A DNA stretch of 46,942 nucleotides from Acidobacteriota bacterium (lineage in GTDB: Bacteria > Acidobacteriota > Terriglobia > Terriglobales > Acidobacteriaceae). The stretch lies in assembly GCA_025359885.1 (NCBI GenBank), contig JANYDG010000059.1:1-46942 (forward strand). Reading direction: 5' to 3'. The notes beneath the pieces were generated by a model that was given only the letters and a program-made list of their open reading frames with translations, was not told where the DNA came from and made no database searches. The translations under genes and the position numbers were made by a program. Shown here one piece after another: positions 1 to 8,051 of this stretch; the first letter of the stretch is position 1, and every line of letters begins with the position of its first letter.

Positions 1-676
1 CGCCGGCGAAGACGCGCGCCATCGCCGCGCGGTCATCGCCCTGCGCGAAGGTGAGGTTGCCGCGATATTTTCCGTCGAGCACCACGAGCGACGCGGTGCG
101 GCCGTTCACCGTCACATTCATGTCGCGGAAAGTGTCGGCGCTCTCGACTTCGGGCCGCGCGCGCAGCCAGTCCACGACGGATTTTTGCAGGAAGGAATTC
201 ATCCCGAGCGTCTCGTTCGCCGCGGGCGTGACGAAAAGATCCGCAATGATCCCCTTGCCGATCCACGCATCGAGCGACTGGCGGAACGAGTGCGTCATCA
301 CCACCAGCGCCACGTACATCATGGCCGCCTGCTCCGCCAAAATCGTCCGCCACGGCACAGATTCCTCGATCGTCTGCAAATCCTCCGCCCCCGGATGCAG
401 AAACAAGTGCACATGCGCATCAATCAGCCCCGGCATCAACGTCGTTTCTCCCAGGTCCAGCACCTGCGCCCCCGCCGGATGAGCTACCTGAGCCCCAGCC
501 TCCACAATCCGCTTGCCCCGCACCAAAACCTCACCCGGAGTTACGAGCTTGCCCTCCCGCACGTCGAGCAGGTGCGCCGCATGCAGCACCAGAGTTTTCT
601 CCTGCTGCGCCACCAGCCAAGGAGATGCCAAAACCACAATAGAGAGAGCCATCAAACCAGGACGAGACCAATTCAT
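1..676 (-). CDS. Hybrid frame: exported amidohydrolase N-terminus continuing as FtsX-type permease (left-truncated)
   Basis: The frame opens at ATG 676 with a signal peptide (residues 1-23, ending LVAQ) and runs 225 codons to the window edge without a stop. Residues 28-118 look like the start of an imidazolonepropionase-type amidohydrolase: the small beta-domain, then MPGLIDAHVHL at 81-91 with the metal-binding HxH, then a typical PWRTILAE helix. From about residue 119 the sequence changes to the end of a transmembrane helix and the extracytoplasmic domain of an FtsX/MacB/YbbP-like ABC permease (MTHSFRQSLDAWIGKGI at 127-143, ADLFVTPAANE at 145-155, and DGKYRGNLTF at 201-210). These two families are not normally fused. 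The switch is in frame near 315-335. It could be a recombinational fusion, a decayed pair of genes, or an assembly join. The family calls for both halves come from recalled motifs. Confidence 0.6.
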   Translation of the reverse strand, partial: MNWSRPGLMALSIVVLASPWLVAQQEKTLVLHAAHLLDVREGKLVTPGEVLVRGKRIVEAGAQVAHPAGAQVLDLGETTLMPGLIDAHVHLFLHPGAEDLQTIEESVPWRTILAEQAAMMYVALVVMTHSFRQSLDAWIGKGIIADLFVTPAANETLGMNSFLQKSVVDWLRARPEVESADTFRDMNVTVNGRTASLVVLDGKYRGNLTFAQGDDRAAMARVFAG

Positions 677-799
677 GCCCCCGATACTAGCATGCACCTT
701 CCCTACCCGCGACACTCCCTTCAAGCCAAATTCAACTGTCTGGAATGTGAGTCGAAATCGGTCACGGCGATAAACTAGGGCGATGAGGGGCTTCCACCC
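677..799. promoter_or_regulatory. Divergent intergenic region
   Basis: This 123-bp gap separates the minus-strand hybrid frame from the plus-strand DUF3291-like gene, so both promoters should lie here. I could not assign -35 and -10 boxes with confidence. The plus-strand gene has a GAGGGG stretch at 785-790 as a possible ribosome binding site. Confidence 0.3.
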
Positions 800-1219
800 A
801 TGATCTTCGTCAGTTTGACCCGCCTGCGCATTCGCTCTTTGCTCTACATGCCACCATTTGCTTTACACGCCATCCGGGCAAATCGGCAGGTCAAGCAGGC
901 ACCGGGCTTCCTCTCCGGCAAGCTCCTGCCTGATCAAAACTTCACCTTCTGGACCATGACATCCTGGACAGATCAGGAAAGCATGCGCCTTTACATGACT
1001 TCAGGACCACACAAGGCAGCCATGCCACACCTCATGCGCTGGTGCGATGAAGCCTCCGTTGCCCACTGGCAGCAAGACGAAATCACGTTGCCATCTTGGC
1101 AGGAGGCCGACCTGCGCATGCGTGAGACTGGCCGCGTCTCCAAGGTGAACGATCCCAGTCCAGACCATGCCAGCCTGACCTACAAAAAACCGCGAACAAC
1201 CGGCGGGGGAGCTATCTGA
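800..1219 (+). CDS. Dimeric alpha/beta-barrel protein (ABM / DUF3291-like)
   Basis: This 139-residue cytosolic protein has the layout of a small ferredoxin-like alpha/beta barrel related to antibiotic-biosynthesis monooxygenase and DUF3291 proteins. Visible marks are an N-terminal beta strand (FVSLTRLRIRS), a helix with an aromatic PPFALHAIRA stretch, the strand FTFWTMTSWTD, and a helix beginning QESMRLYMTSGPHKAAMP. The C-terminal third (PSWQEADLRMRETGR) matches the tail I recall in such proteins. No catalytic residues are evident, and related proteins may bind haem or small aromatic compounds, so no substrate is proposed. The ATG at 800 is preceded by GAGGGG at about 9 nt. It is a monocistronic plus-strand gene. 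Confidence 0.65.
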   Translation: MIFVSLTRLRIRSLLYMPPFALHAIRANRQVKQAPGFLSGKLLPDQNFTFWTMTSWTDQESMRLYMTSGPHKAAMPHLMRWCDEASVAHWQQDEITLPSWQEADLRMRETGRVSKVNDPSPDHASLTYKKPRTTGGGAI

Positions 1220-1399
1220 AACTCCATCCATGCGCCAGCTTCCCCTCGTCCTCGCCACCGCCAGTCCAATAAGGTTGAGATATCTGGCAACTTCAGACCC
1301 CTTGACTTTTACTAACCCCAGGCATCTGAGAACCATCCCGCCTTTTGCTCAGGCCGGCCGACAAAGTAACATCGTTGCGAAAACTAAAATGGAGCGATC

Positions 1400-1801
1400 A
1401 TGAAAGTGGAGTTACTGCGCTTCAACAACACCGTCGATCGCGACCCCGCCATCGACGCCAGGTTCACCACCCACCCCGGCGAACTAGGCGACCTCGCCCG
1501 CCATTGGTTTGAAATCATGCGCCACTGTGGCGACGAAGTCCGCGAAATCCTCCACGACGGCTGCCCCGTTGCCTGCTTCGGCGACTTCCCATTCGCCTAT
1601 GTCAATGTCTTCACAGCCCACGTCAACGTTGGCTTCTTTCAAGGCTCATCCCTACCCGACCCCGCGCGCCAGTTCCAGGGCACCGGCATGCGCATGCGCC
1701 ACGTAAAGCTAAGACTTGAATCAGCCACAGATACAGCATCGCTCTCCCAACTCATCAACAAGGCATACTCAGGCATCAAGGCGCACGTTGAGAGTGGCTA
1801 G
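1400..1801 (+). CDS. DUF1801 domain protein
   Basis: This 133-residue protein matches the DUF1801 (YdhG-like) fold. It has an N-terminal helix with the pattern IDARFTTHPGELGDLARHWF, then REILHDGCPVACFGDFPFAYVN, then FTAHVNVGFFQGSSLPDP, and a final helix. The residues HVNVGFF and the RMRHVKLR strand are characteristic. The family's role is unknown; some members look like small ligand-binding or stress proteins. The start at ATG 1400 has GGAG at 1391-1394. It stands alone, and the 180 bp upstream show nothing recognisable. Confidence 0.75.
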   Translation: MKVELLRFNNTVDRDPAIDARFTTHPGELGDLARHWFEIMRHCGDEVREILHDGCPVACFGDFPFAYVNVFTAHVNVGFFQGSSLPDPARQFQGTGMRMRHVKLRLESATDTASLSQLINKAYSGIKAHVESG

Positions 1802-1939
1802 AGCCTGCTACCACAATCCACCATCCACCCCCGCGCCTGCTGAAACACCCGCAGTAACATCCCCGTTGCAAGAACCCCGGTGTGCGTGCTCTCCGATGTC
1901 CCTCGCCATCGCACTCCCGTTCACTTTTCCCAGGCAATC

Positions 1940-3295
1940 TCAGAAAAACAGCGACCAGTTCGCAATCACATTCAGCGCATTTGAAACTCTCGGCGTAATC
2001 GCCGGCCCATCCACATAACCAAGTCCCAGGCTTACATAGTTGCCGCGCGAGGCGTGAAGAGAATAGCTTGCGGTAACTGTCGTTCCCGCTCTCCAAACCG
2101 TCTTGCCTTCGGCAACCAGCTTGTCAGTGAAAATATTGCTGTAACCGCTGCGCGAAGCAACAAAAGAGACCACATCATCCGGCCGCGACCGAACCGGCGC
2201 TTCCTTGTAAAGTCGCGCCTCGTAATAGCTGGAGTATGAATTCATTGTCTCCGGCACCTTCATGAACGACCCGCCCACATACAATCCCTTGGTCGGGCGC
2301 TCCACGTCGCTCTTGGTCACCTGATAGTCCATGAGGGCGTATGCGCAGTAGTTACCCGTCTCCGGCTTGCCCGTCACGATGTTCTTGTAAGGCGTGGTGT
2401 TGTAGATCACTCCCCCGCGAAACCACGCCTCATGCGCATCTGCGCTTGAGGGCCGCTGAAAGCCCCCCTCATTGATCAGAACAAGCTTGTCACCGTGTGG
2501 AATGAACCGGAAGCCGGTGTGATTGCGCGCCACCTCAGCCGGACCGCCGTTCGGATCAAAACTCCGCTGCGTTGCGCTCTTGATGTAAGTATTCGCAGGC
2601 CCGCGAACCCTAACATTGAAGGATGGCGCCGTCATCGGGAAGTAAGACATCCCCACCTCATACGGCAACACGGCATACACCCCCTGCGCGCCCGTCGCCG
2701 TCGATCCACCAACAAAGAGGCCGATAAAATTCATGTTGTTTGCAATGTAGCCAGCTTTCAGCTCAACGCGATCATTTCCAAACTCCTTGTAAAAGTAAAG
2801 AGCCCACAGACCCAGCGACTTAGGGCCCGCAGGATTCCAACTCACCCAGTTCCATACCCCGCCCAGATACAACTGGGCGTGCTGCAAATGCAGTTGGCGC
2901 AGATTAGACGAGAGAATCGGCTGCGCAAACATGCTCTCAAAATTCCGCTGTCCCACATACACCTGGCTATCGGCAGCCACCGGCGAATCAAGCAAATTCT
3001 GCGTGTACTGCGGCCCCGTAATCACGCGAAACGCAAGCCCCTTGCGCAGCATCGCCCGGCGAAATCCCGAATTGATATCGACAAGGCTGTCAGTAAACTC
3101 CGGCATGGCAGCCTCGCCACCCAGATAATTCAGCACCTCAATCGAACGCTCTGCATGGGATTGCTCAGCAGGCGCCGGAGAATCAGGAAGCCCCTGGCCC
3201 GCATCCTTGCCTTGCGCAGGGCTGAAGATGCCCGTACATATCAGCATTACAGCGACAAGTACGCCCCCGCTACTCCAGTAATTCTTCTTGCTCAT
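1940..3295 (-). CDS. OprB-type carbohydrate-selective porin
   Basis: This is an outer-membrane beta-barrel protein of 451 residues from the chosen start. It begins with a signal peptide (KK at 3-4, hydrophobic stretch GGVLVAVMLICTGIFS) and ends in WSLFF, the C-terminal aromatic signature of outer-membrane barrels. The body has alternating amphipathic strands (LWALYFYKEFG, VELKAGYIANNMNFIGLFVGG, GLYVGGSFMKVP, YVSLGLGYVDG), as in OprB-like porins that let sugars cross the outer membrane. An in-frame ATG lies at 3313, six codons upstream, but the residues after 3295 give the better signal peptide. Neither start has a strong Shine-Dalgarno sequence. The neighbouring aldose epimerase would fit sugar handling, but the genes are not co-transcribed. 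The substrate is unknown. Confidence 0.7.
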   Translation of the reverse strand: MSKKNYWSSGGVLVAVMLICTGIFSPAQGKDAGQGLPDSPAPAEQSHAERSIEVLNYLGGEAAMPEFTDSLVDINSGFRRAMLRKGLAFRVITGPQYTQNLLDSPVAADSQVYVGQRNFESMFAQPILSSNLRQLHLQHAQLYLGGVWNWVSWNPAGPKSLGLWALYFYKEFGNDRVELKAGYIANNMNFIGLFVGGSTATGAQGVYAVLPYEVGMSYFPMTAPSFNVRVRGPANTYIKSATQRSFDPNGGPAEVARNHTGFRFIPHGDKLVLINEGGFQRPSSADAHEAWFRGGVIYNTTPYKNIVTGKPETGNYCAYALMDYQVTKSDVERPTKGLYVGGSFMKVPETMNSYSSYYEARLYKEAPVRSRPDDVVSFVASRSGYSNIFTDKLVAEGKTVWRAGTTVTASYSLHASRGNYVSLGLGYVDGPAITPRVSNALNVIANWSLFF

Positions 3296-3425
3296 TCTGA
3301 ATCGCCCAATCATTTTTGCGAATTAGAGAGCCAGTGTAGCGCAGCGGATGGACTTTGGTTTGTCACGGGCCAACGACCTGGAGAGTCGAAAATTCCCAAA
3401 CATCTTGCCTGAAAGCGAAAACGCG

Positions 3426-4124
3426 CTACAGCTCTTTCTCCATCCACCCCCGCGCCCGCTGAAATACCCGCAAAAACATCCCCTTTGTCAGCACCCCGGT
3501 ATTCGTGTTCTGCAGCGAAGGATGATAAGTCGCCAACACCACCAGGCCATTCGCCAGCGCATACTCCGCCCCATGCCGAAACTCCAGCCCCCGCCGCGAC
3601 TCGACCACCCCGGCCCGCACCAGGTAACCCACAAACGCATCAAACCCGATCTTTCCCAGGCACACCACCACCTTCAACCGAGGCAGCAGCGCCACCTCCT
3701 CATCCAGCCAGTGCGCGCAGTTTCGCTGCTCCTCAGGGCTTGGCTTGTTCCCCGGCGGCGCGCACCGCACTGAAGCGCTGATCCACATGTCTTTTAATCG
3801 GAGCCCGTCACCCCTGCTTTGAGACAACGGTTGCGAGGCGAAACCAGCCTCATACAGCAACGGAAACATGAAATTCCCTGACCCATCCCCGGTAAACGGC
3901 CGCCCCGTTCGGTTCGATCCGTGCGCCCCCGGTGCCAGACCAAACACCAGCACCCGCGCCTTCGGATCACCAAAGCTCGGTACCGGCTTCCCCCAGTAAT
4001 CCCAATCCCGCCACTGCCGCCGCTTCTCCCGCGCAATCCCTGCGCAGTACGCGCGCAGCCGCGGGCAAGCCTCACACGCCACAATCCGCTCATTCAAAAT
4101 CGCCAGACTCATCGCTTCTGCCAT
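3426..4124 (-). CDS. Uracil-DNA glycosylase, family 5 (UdgB-like)
   Basis: The enzyme excises uracil, and in this family also hypoxanthine and other deaminated bases, from DNA in base excision repair. Evidence is the pair of active-site motifs GLAPGAHGSNRTGRPFTGD and HPSLQNTNTG. Family 4 has E or N in place of the A seen in motif 1 here, which points to family 5. Four cysteines fit a 4Fe-4S cluster: CEACP (C17, C20), SVRCAPP, and RNCAHW. The length, 232 residues from ATG 4124, is normal. Starts at 4178 and 4112 are also in frame; 4124 is a compromise because no start has a clean ribosome binding site. It is divergent from the aldose epimerase gene. Confidence 0.88.
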   Translation of the reverse strand: MAEAMSLAILNERIVACEACPRLRAYCAGIAREKRRQWRDWDYWGKPVPSFGDPKARVLVFGLAPGAHGSNRTGRPFTGDGSGNFMFPLLYEAGFASQPLSQSRGDGLRLKDMWISASVRCAPPGNKPSPEEQRNCAHWLDEEVALLPRLKVVVCLGKIGFDAFVGYLVRAGVVESRRGLEFRHGAEYALANGLVVLATYHPSLQNTNTGVLTKGMFLRVFQRARGWMEKEL

Positions 4125-4303
4125 CCCGCCATTGTAGAAACCTTTGCCCACCCCTCCAGTCGAAATTCCGAGCAACATGGCCGCAAGCGTTTATCGTAAA
4201 ATGGCTGCGCTCTCAGAAAACCTTTCCCGCCCGCACCGTGCGCGCCGGATTCCTTGCTATTCCGGACTTTGACTCGCTTCATCGAAACCCAGGGGACACC
4301 CAA

Positions 4304-5461
4304 ATGACCTACCTCTCTCACGCCATCGCCGCCACCGTACTCGCCGCGGGGACCCTCACCGCCCTCAGCCCCGCCCTCCAGGCCGCCCCGCCCGTCGTCA
4401 ACGGCAAGCCAGCCATCACCATTAGCCGCAAGCCCACGCCCGGCGCAACCAAGCCTGAATTCACCTCCGTGACCCTGCTCCCCGGCCGCGCCCTCCTCGT
4501 TCAGCAGATTACCGCCTTCTTTCCTGGCAAAGGTGAGGTCGAAGTCCTGGCCTCCCCCTCGCTCGAAGAATCCGCAACCATGCTCAATGACAAAGACGAC
4601 GCCAACGGCGACCTCGCCTATCGCCTCGGTGCAGCCTTCCTCTTCCCCTATCCCAACCGCATCCGCGGGCCCCTCTCCGCCGACGGCAAGACCCTTACGA
4701 CCGAATGGCACGGCAAGACCATCACCCTGCCCGCCAACAATATCGGCACCAAATCCACCGCTGAACGCCACGCCATGCACGGCCTCATCCTCAAGTCCGT
4801 CGTTGATGACGTTCAGGTCAAGGAAACTCCCGAAGGCGGCACCGTCACCGGCACCATCCACGGCGGCGACTTCAACGGCCACTGGCTCTCCTCGACCGAC
4901 CTCGTCATCAAGATCACCCTCACTGCCGACAACGTCGATGCCTCCATCGTCGCCCACAACGTCGGCAAAGAATCTGAGCCCGTCGCTATCGCCTGGCACC
5001 CCTACTTCAACATCCCAAGCGGCGACCGCAAACAGGCCCGCCTGCACATTCCCGGCAGCGAAATGGCTGAGGTCGATGGCTACGACAACGTCTTCCCCAC
5101 CGGCAAGATCCTTCCCGTCGCCGGGACCCGCTTTGACTACCAGGCGGCTGACGGCAAGCCCCTTGCTGAAGACTTCCTCGACGACAACTTCAGCAACCTC
5201 GCCCCGAAAACCGGCCCGGTCGTCGTCAAAATTACTGACCCCGCCGCCCATTACGGAGTTGCGATCGAGGGCCTCACTCCCAACGTCAAAACCATTCAGG
5301 TCTACGCGCCCCCTACCAAGAGCTTCATCGCCGTCGAGCACCAGACCAACTTCGCCAACCCCTTCGGCAAGGAGTGGGGCAAGAAAGACACCGAAATGAT
5401 CACCCTCGCCCCCGGCAAAAGCACCACATGGCACGTTCGCCTTAAAGTCTTCGTCCCGTAG
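4304..5461 (+). CDS. galM: Exported aldose 1-epimerase (galactose mutarotase family)
   Basis: The enzyme interconverts alpha and beta anomers of aldoses. The 385-residue protein has a signal peptide (residues 1-27, ending ALQAAP), so it should act in the periplasm, unlike the cytosolic E. coli enzyme. Catalytic residues are visible: the histidine of RHAMHG, the histidine of AWHPYFNIP, and the acidic FIAVEHQTNFANPFG near the C-terminus that carries the catalytic glutamate. The start is ATG 4304 with AGGGGA seven nucleotides upstream. The open frame extends further upstream without a ribosome binding site and is not used. A strong hairpin follows 13 nt after the stop codon. Confidence 0.9.
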   Translation: MTYLSHAIAATVLAAGTLTALSPALQAAPPVVNGKPAITISRKPTPGATKPEFTSVTLLPGRALLVQQITAFFPGKGEVEVLASPSLEESATMLNDKDDANGDLAYRLGAAFLFPYPNRIRGPLSADGKTLTTEWHGKTITLPANNIGTKSTAERHAMHGLILKSVVDDVQVKETPEGGTVTGTIHGGDFNGHWLSSTDLVIKITLTADNVDASIVAHNVGKESEPVAIAWHPYFNIPSGDRKQARLHIPGSEMAEVDGYDNVFPTGKILPVAGTRFDYQAADGKPLAEDFLDDNFSNLAPKTGPVVVKITDPAAHYGVAIEGLTPNVKTIQVYAPPTKSFIAVEHQTNFANPFGKEWGKKDTEMITLAPGKSTTWHVRLKVFVP

Positions 5462-5474
5462 CCTCGAGCAAAGT

Positions 5475-5512
5475 TGGCCGTCCGGCAAGCAACATAAGTT
5501 GCCGGACAGCCA
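5475..5512 (+). terminator. Hairpin after galM
   Basis: A 14-bp stem with one mismatch pairs 5475-5488 (tggccgtccggcaa) with 5499-5512 (ttgccggacagcca) around a 10-nt loop. It starts 13 nt after the galM stop codon. There is no run of T afterwards, so it may protect the 3' end or terminate imperfectly. Confidence 0.55.
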
Positions 5513-5840
5513 CTCATCAACTTCAGCGCGTCGTTGTTATTGATTCCGCAGATGACCCCGCGTGGCACCGAATATCCAACAGGCAACCCCCCAGAACGCG
5601 CAGTTCCGCGCCTCCGCAACTCCCTTCGGCCCTCCCGGAAGCTCTTCAAATCAGCGCCAAAACTCAGCCGCGCCTCCCGCAAGTTTGACCGACCTCGCCA
5701 ACCCTCATACCATTAGGAAGAACGCCCTTAGCCCGTAGTCAGCTCTCTGCGGAAAACCCACCCACTTTCACCACGGTGGCTTTCCCCTCAGACGCACTCC
5801 GACAGGCCCTGGCGCACAAGCATCTTTGGAAGGCACAACC
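5513..5840. other. Intergenic region upstream of tig
   Basis: About 330 bp without a convincing gene. Short open frames here lack coding character. It must contain the tig promoter; TTGACC at 5695-5700 is a possible -35 box but no matching -10 box was found. Confidence 0.3.
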
Positions 5841-7286
5841 TTGAGCTCCGCAGAATCCATCGCAACGACCCCCATTCTTGACGCAGAAACCACCCTGACG
5901 CCGATCGAAGAAACCTCCGAACTCTCCCACGAAGACCACGACCACGCCGGGCATGACCACGCCGGGCATGATCACGCCGGGCATGATCATGAGGGCCACA
6001 CCCACAACCCCGGCCCCGTCCTCAATCCCGAGTGTGTCCGCGAAGTCAAAATCGAGGCCCCTGTCGAAGTCGTCGACAAGGCGTTCGCAGGCGTTCTCAA
6101 GGAATACAAGAAGCACGCCCGCATCCCCGGCTTCCGCGCCGGTAAGGTCCCCGAGAGTGTCGTCAAGCGCCGCTTTGCTGAGCAGATCAAAAAGGATGTC
6201 GTTGAGCGGCTGCTCCCCGAGCGCTTCCAGGCCGCCATCGCCGCCGCCGGAATTGTTCCCGTCTCGCAACCCCAGCTCACCAATCTCGTCCTTGAAGAGG
6301 GCCAGCCCCTCGTCGGCGCGGCCGTCTTCGAGGTCGTCCCAGCCTTCGCGCTCGATGGCTACCAGGACGTCACAGTCCCCAAGCCGACCGTCGAGTCCAC
6401 TGAAGAAGAATTCCAGGCCGAGCTCAAACAGCTCCGCGAATCCCGGGCCACGGTCGAGCCAGTAGAAGAGGACCGCCCGCTCGTCGACGGCGATTGGGCA
6501 CAGATCAGCTACTCCGGCCAGGTCATGGATCTCGTCGGCGCTCCGCCCATCGCTGGCCAGGATTCGCTCGTTGAAATCGGCGGCACAGAAACCCTGCCCG
6601 CCTTTACCGAAGCCCTCCGCGGCTCCAAACCAGGCCAGGAACTCCAGGTCGAGGTCATCTACCCCGCCGACTACTCCGAAGCCAATCTCGCCGGCAAAAC
6701 CGTCAGCTACTCCATCGAAGTCAAGGCCATCAAAAAGCGCACCCTCCCCGAGCTAACCGACGAGTTCGCCACCGAGCTCGGCGAATACGAAAACATGGCC
6801 GCCCTCGAAACCCGCATCCGCGAGCATCTTCTCGCCACCAAACAGCGCCAGTCCGAGCAGGAAGTGCGCGAAGCCCTCTTCGCCGCCCTCAACGAGCGCT
6901 TCCCCTTCCCCGTGCCTGAATCACTCGTCCAGCAGCAGGTCGATGCCCGCCTCGATCGCGGCCTCCGTGCCCTCGCCCAGCAGGGCATGGACCCTGAAAT
7001 GATGCGCAAATTCGACTTCAACCGCCTGCGTGCAGCCCAAAGGGATTCCGCCGTCACTGAGGTCAAGACCAGCCTCCTCCTCGACCGTATCGCCGATGCC
7101 GAAGCGATCACTGTCACCGACGAAGAAGTCGACCACGAAATCTACCTGGCCGCCCTGCAACAGCGGGAACCGGTCGAAACTCTCCGCGCTCGTTTGACCG
7201 AAGACGGTGGCCTCGCTAGAATCCGTGAACAGCTCAAGCGCGAAAAAACTGCAAGCCTGCTCTATCAGCGACTACCCGCAGCTTAG
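5841..7286 (+). CDS. tig: Trigger factor with histidine-rich N-terminal extension
   Basis: This is the ribosome-associated chaperone and peptidyl-prolyl isomerase that meets nascent chains at the exit tunnel. The 481-residue frame shows an acidic N-terminal extension, then the ribosome-binding domain with the signature IPGFRAGKVP, an FKBP-like domain beginning VDGDWAQISYSG, and a helical C-terminal chaperone domain. The extension carries 11 histidines in 26 residues, encoded by three 15-bp tandem units at 5940-5984. Such a tract could bind Ni, Zn or Co ions, as SlyD's C-terminal tail does; that role is inferred. The start is taken as TTG 5841 because GGAAGG at 5828-5833 sits seven nucleotides before it; TTG 5826 is in frame but overlaps that site. 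It precedes clpP, clpX and lon, forming a protein quality-control group. Confidence 0.93.
   Translation: MSSAESIATTPILDAETTLTPIEETSELSHEDHDHAGHDHAGHDHAGHDHEGHTHNPGPVLNPECVREVKIEAPVEVVDKAFAGVLKEYKKHARIPGFRAGKVPESVVKRRFAEQIKKDVVERLLPERFQAAIAAAGIVPVSQPQLTNLVLEEGQPLVGAAVFEVVPAFALDGYQDVTVPKPTVESTEEEFQAELKQLRESRATVEPVEEDRPLVDGDWAQISYSGQVMDLVGAPPIAGQDSLVEIGGTETLPAFTEALRGSKPGQELQVEVIYPADYSEANLAGKTVSYSIEVKAIKKRTLPELTDEFATELGEYENMAALETRIREHLLATKQRQSEQEVREALFAALNERFPFPVPESLVQQQVDARLDRGLRALAQQGMDPEMMRKFDFNRLRAAQRDSAVTEVKTSLLLDRIADAEAITVTDEEVDHEIYLAALQQREPVETLRARLTEDGGLARIREQLKREKTASLLYQRLPAA
5940..5984 (+). repeat. 15-bp tandem repeat encoding GHDHA units
   Basis: Three copies of a 15-bp unit, gaccacgccgggcat with C/T variation at the third position, lie head to tail. 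A diverged fourth copy lies at 5985-5999. They encode the histidine-rich section of trigger factor. Confidence 0.9.
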
Positions 7287-7427
7287 GGCAGTCAGATTCA
7301 TACCTTTTTTGCGGATAGGCAAACCTCAACCCGACTCGTTACAGAAGTCAGATACGGTTTGCTCATCCCATTCACAATCATCCAGGGCAGGCAAGAGCCC
7401 CTGACGCAAAAGTGAGAGAATAGCGCA

Positions 7428-8018
7428 ATGGCATTAGTCCCCATGGTGGTCGAGCAGACGAGCCGAGGCGAACGCGCCTACGACATTTATTCCCGCCTGC
7501 TCCGCGATAACATTATCTTTCTCGGTACCCCGATTGACGACCAGATTGCCAACCTTATCGTTGCGCAAATGCTCTTCCTCTCGGGCGAAGACCCGGAAAA
7601 AGACATCCAGCTCTACATCAACTCGCCGGGAGGCTCCATCACCGCCGGCCTGGCTATCTACGACACCATGCAGTTCATCAAGAACAACGTGGTCACGTAC
7701 TGCATCGGCCAGGCTGCCAGCATGGGTGCCTTCCTGCTCCTCTCTGGCACCAAAGGCAAGCGCTTCGCTCTGCCTAACTCGCGCATCCTTATTCACCAGC
7801 CCTCCATGGGCGGGTTGAGCGGCCAGGCCACGGACATCGATATTCATGCCCGCGAAATCCTCCGCATTCGCGAAATCACCAACACGCTCATGGCCAAACA
7901 CACCGGCCAGAGCCTCGAACGGATCGAACGCGATGTTGAGCGCGACTTTATTATGACCGCGCCCCAGGCCAAGGAATATGGCATCATCGACGAAATCATC
8001 GACCGGCCTCGCACCTAG
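7428..8018 (+). CDS. clpP: ATP-dependent Clp protease proteolytic subunit
   Basis: ClpP forms the barrel-shaped serine protease chamber that degrades substrates unfolded by ClpX. The 196-residue product shows the full catalytic triad: Ser98 in GQAASMGAF, His123 in [11 protein letters not shown], and Asp173 in VERDFIM. The N-terminus [25 protein letters not shown] fits the family, so ATG 7428 is firm, although the upstream GAGAG is a weak ribosome binding site. It lies 141 nt after tig and 33 nt before clpX, the usual bacterial order. ClpP normally has a short propeptide; here the N-terminus looks short. Confidence 0.97.
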   Translation: MALVPMVVEQTSRGERAYDIYSRLLRDNIIFLGTPIDDQIANLIVAQMLFLSGEDPEKDIQLYINSPGGSITAGLAIYDTMQFIKNNVVTYCIGQAASMGAFLLLSGTKGKRFALPNSRILIHQPSMGGLSGQATDIDIHAREILRIREITNTLMAKHTGQSLERIERDVERDFIMTAPQAKEYGIIDEIIDRPRT

Positions 8019-8051
8019 CAGTACGTTGTTTCCCTGGAGGAAGTAGTGGTG

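Noticed and set aside
1001..1336. Minus-strand frame of 111 codons
   Set aside because: It overlaps the DUF3291-like gene and has no conserved features.
3932..4303. N-terminal extension of the galM frame
   Set aside because: It overlaps the uracil-DNA glycosylase and lies before a good signal peptide with a ribosome binding site at 4304.
4109..5488. Long minus-strand frame of 459 codons opposite galM
   Set aside because: It mirrors galM, is rich in Gly, Val and Asp as expected for an antisense frame of a C-ending GC-rich gene, and shows no motif.
5739..6269. Minus-strand frame opposite the start of tig
   Set aside because: Antisense of the tig N-terminus, including a Gly-Val-Met repeat produced by the histidine repeat.
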